A DNA stretch of 34,595 nt from Acetobacteraceae bacterium (GTDB lineage Bacteria > Pseudomonadota > Alphaproteobacteria > Acetobacterales > Acetobacteraceae): positions 1 through 34,595 of the forward strand of contig JAIEOP010000501.1 of assembly GCA_019750465.1 (NCBI GenBank), given 5' to 3'. Below, piece by piece: positions 34,303-34,595 of this stretch. The position numbers and the translations under genes were made by a program. The notes beneath the pieces were generated by a model, which saw only the letters and a program-made list of their open reading frames with translations, was not told where the DNA came from and ran no database searches. The first letter of the stretch is position 1. Each line of letters begins with the position of its first letter.

Positions 34303-34595
34303 GCACCACCCTCCTGGCGGGTGGCGCGATCCTGACCGGATAAGCCGGGCCGGGCTGTGCCCTGGGTAACACCCCGCTGAGAACCGATCCTGGCAGAAGG
34401 ATGCAGGCCCGGACGGCGCCGCGCCTCCCCTACTTGAGGGATGACGCGCACCGCAGCCCGGGTGAGACCGCACCCCGCCGGCCCGCGCCCAGCGCGCCGC
34501 CTGGCGGACCTGTCAGGAGGCTAGCCCGCATTTCTCACACGCTGCCAGCGTGACGGCCGGAATGGCTGTGGGATCGGCGTTTGCTCGGCAAGTCG
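34303..34595. other. Right flank without a recognised gene
   Basis: No frame with a ribosome site and protein-like composition is seen. The last 90 bases look less G/C-biased (CATTTCTCACACGCTGCC) and might belong to a neighbouring element beyond the window edge. Confidence 0.4.

Noticed and set aside
34511-34595. Possible insertion-sequence end at the right edge (GGCTAGCCCGCATTTCTCAC region)
   Set aside because: No inverted repeat partner, target duplication or transposase frame is visible inside the window, so it cannot be supported.

Overview
The window is about 70% G+C or more, its genes end on G/C-rich third positions, and it combines Bug-type (TTT) solute receptors, PAS-rich histidine kinases, an HWE-type kinase, EcfG-like promoter candidates, a PEP-CTERM protein and an argH-lptM pair. 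This points to a chromosome of an alphaproteobacterium, most likely Acetobacteraceae (Roseomonas-like). That assignment is inferred from gene content and composition; there is no rRNA or other marker gene. I saw no tRNA, CRISPR array, transposase or phage gene.

Left part (1-12.4 kb). An N-terminal fragment of an exported protein (minus) is followed by an MFS transporter, an HWE-family sensor kinase with its own upstream region, and a minus-strand run argH - lptM - unknown 144-aa protein - TTT receptor in which three of the four genes overlap a neighbour by 4 nt. A thioredoxin-like tlpA gene diverges from argH with the two start codons one base apart. A large three-PAS hybrid histidine kinase follows on the plus strand and converges on a minus-strand pair, a second TTT receptor and a CmoB-like methyltransferase.

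Middle (12.5-19.4 kb). Two minus-strand RTX/calcium-binding proteins share a C-terminal domain; one carries a striking Asp/Arg repeat. Diverging from them is a two-component pair whose kinase is broken by a one-base frameshift in the HAMP region. Then come an uncharacterised protein translationally coupled to an Ldh-type NAD(P)-dependent dehydrogenase, and a PEP-CTERM protein.

Right-centre (19.4-28.6 kb). A complete CUT1-type sugar ABC importer (receptor, two permeases, ATPase; minus strand) diverges from a small stress-type protein. A tight plus-strand operon follows: FAD amine/amino-acid oxidoreductase, PLP-dependent threonine-dehydratase-like enzyme, DUF1345 membrane protein and a secreted caspase-fold peptidase.

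Right end (28.7-34.6 kb). Isocitrate lyase has a 61-aa His/Asp-rich duplicated small protein behind it and a divergent ScfR/RamB-type regulator in front, a classical arrangement for glyoxylate-shunt control. Two long palindromes of one repeat family separate this from a UbiE-like methyltransferase. The window ends with a decayed HlyD-type membrane fusion gene (in-frame amber codon, lost C-terminus) and a small membrane protein containing a GATGCC microsatellite.
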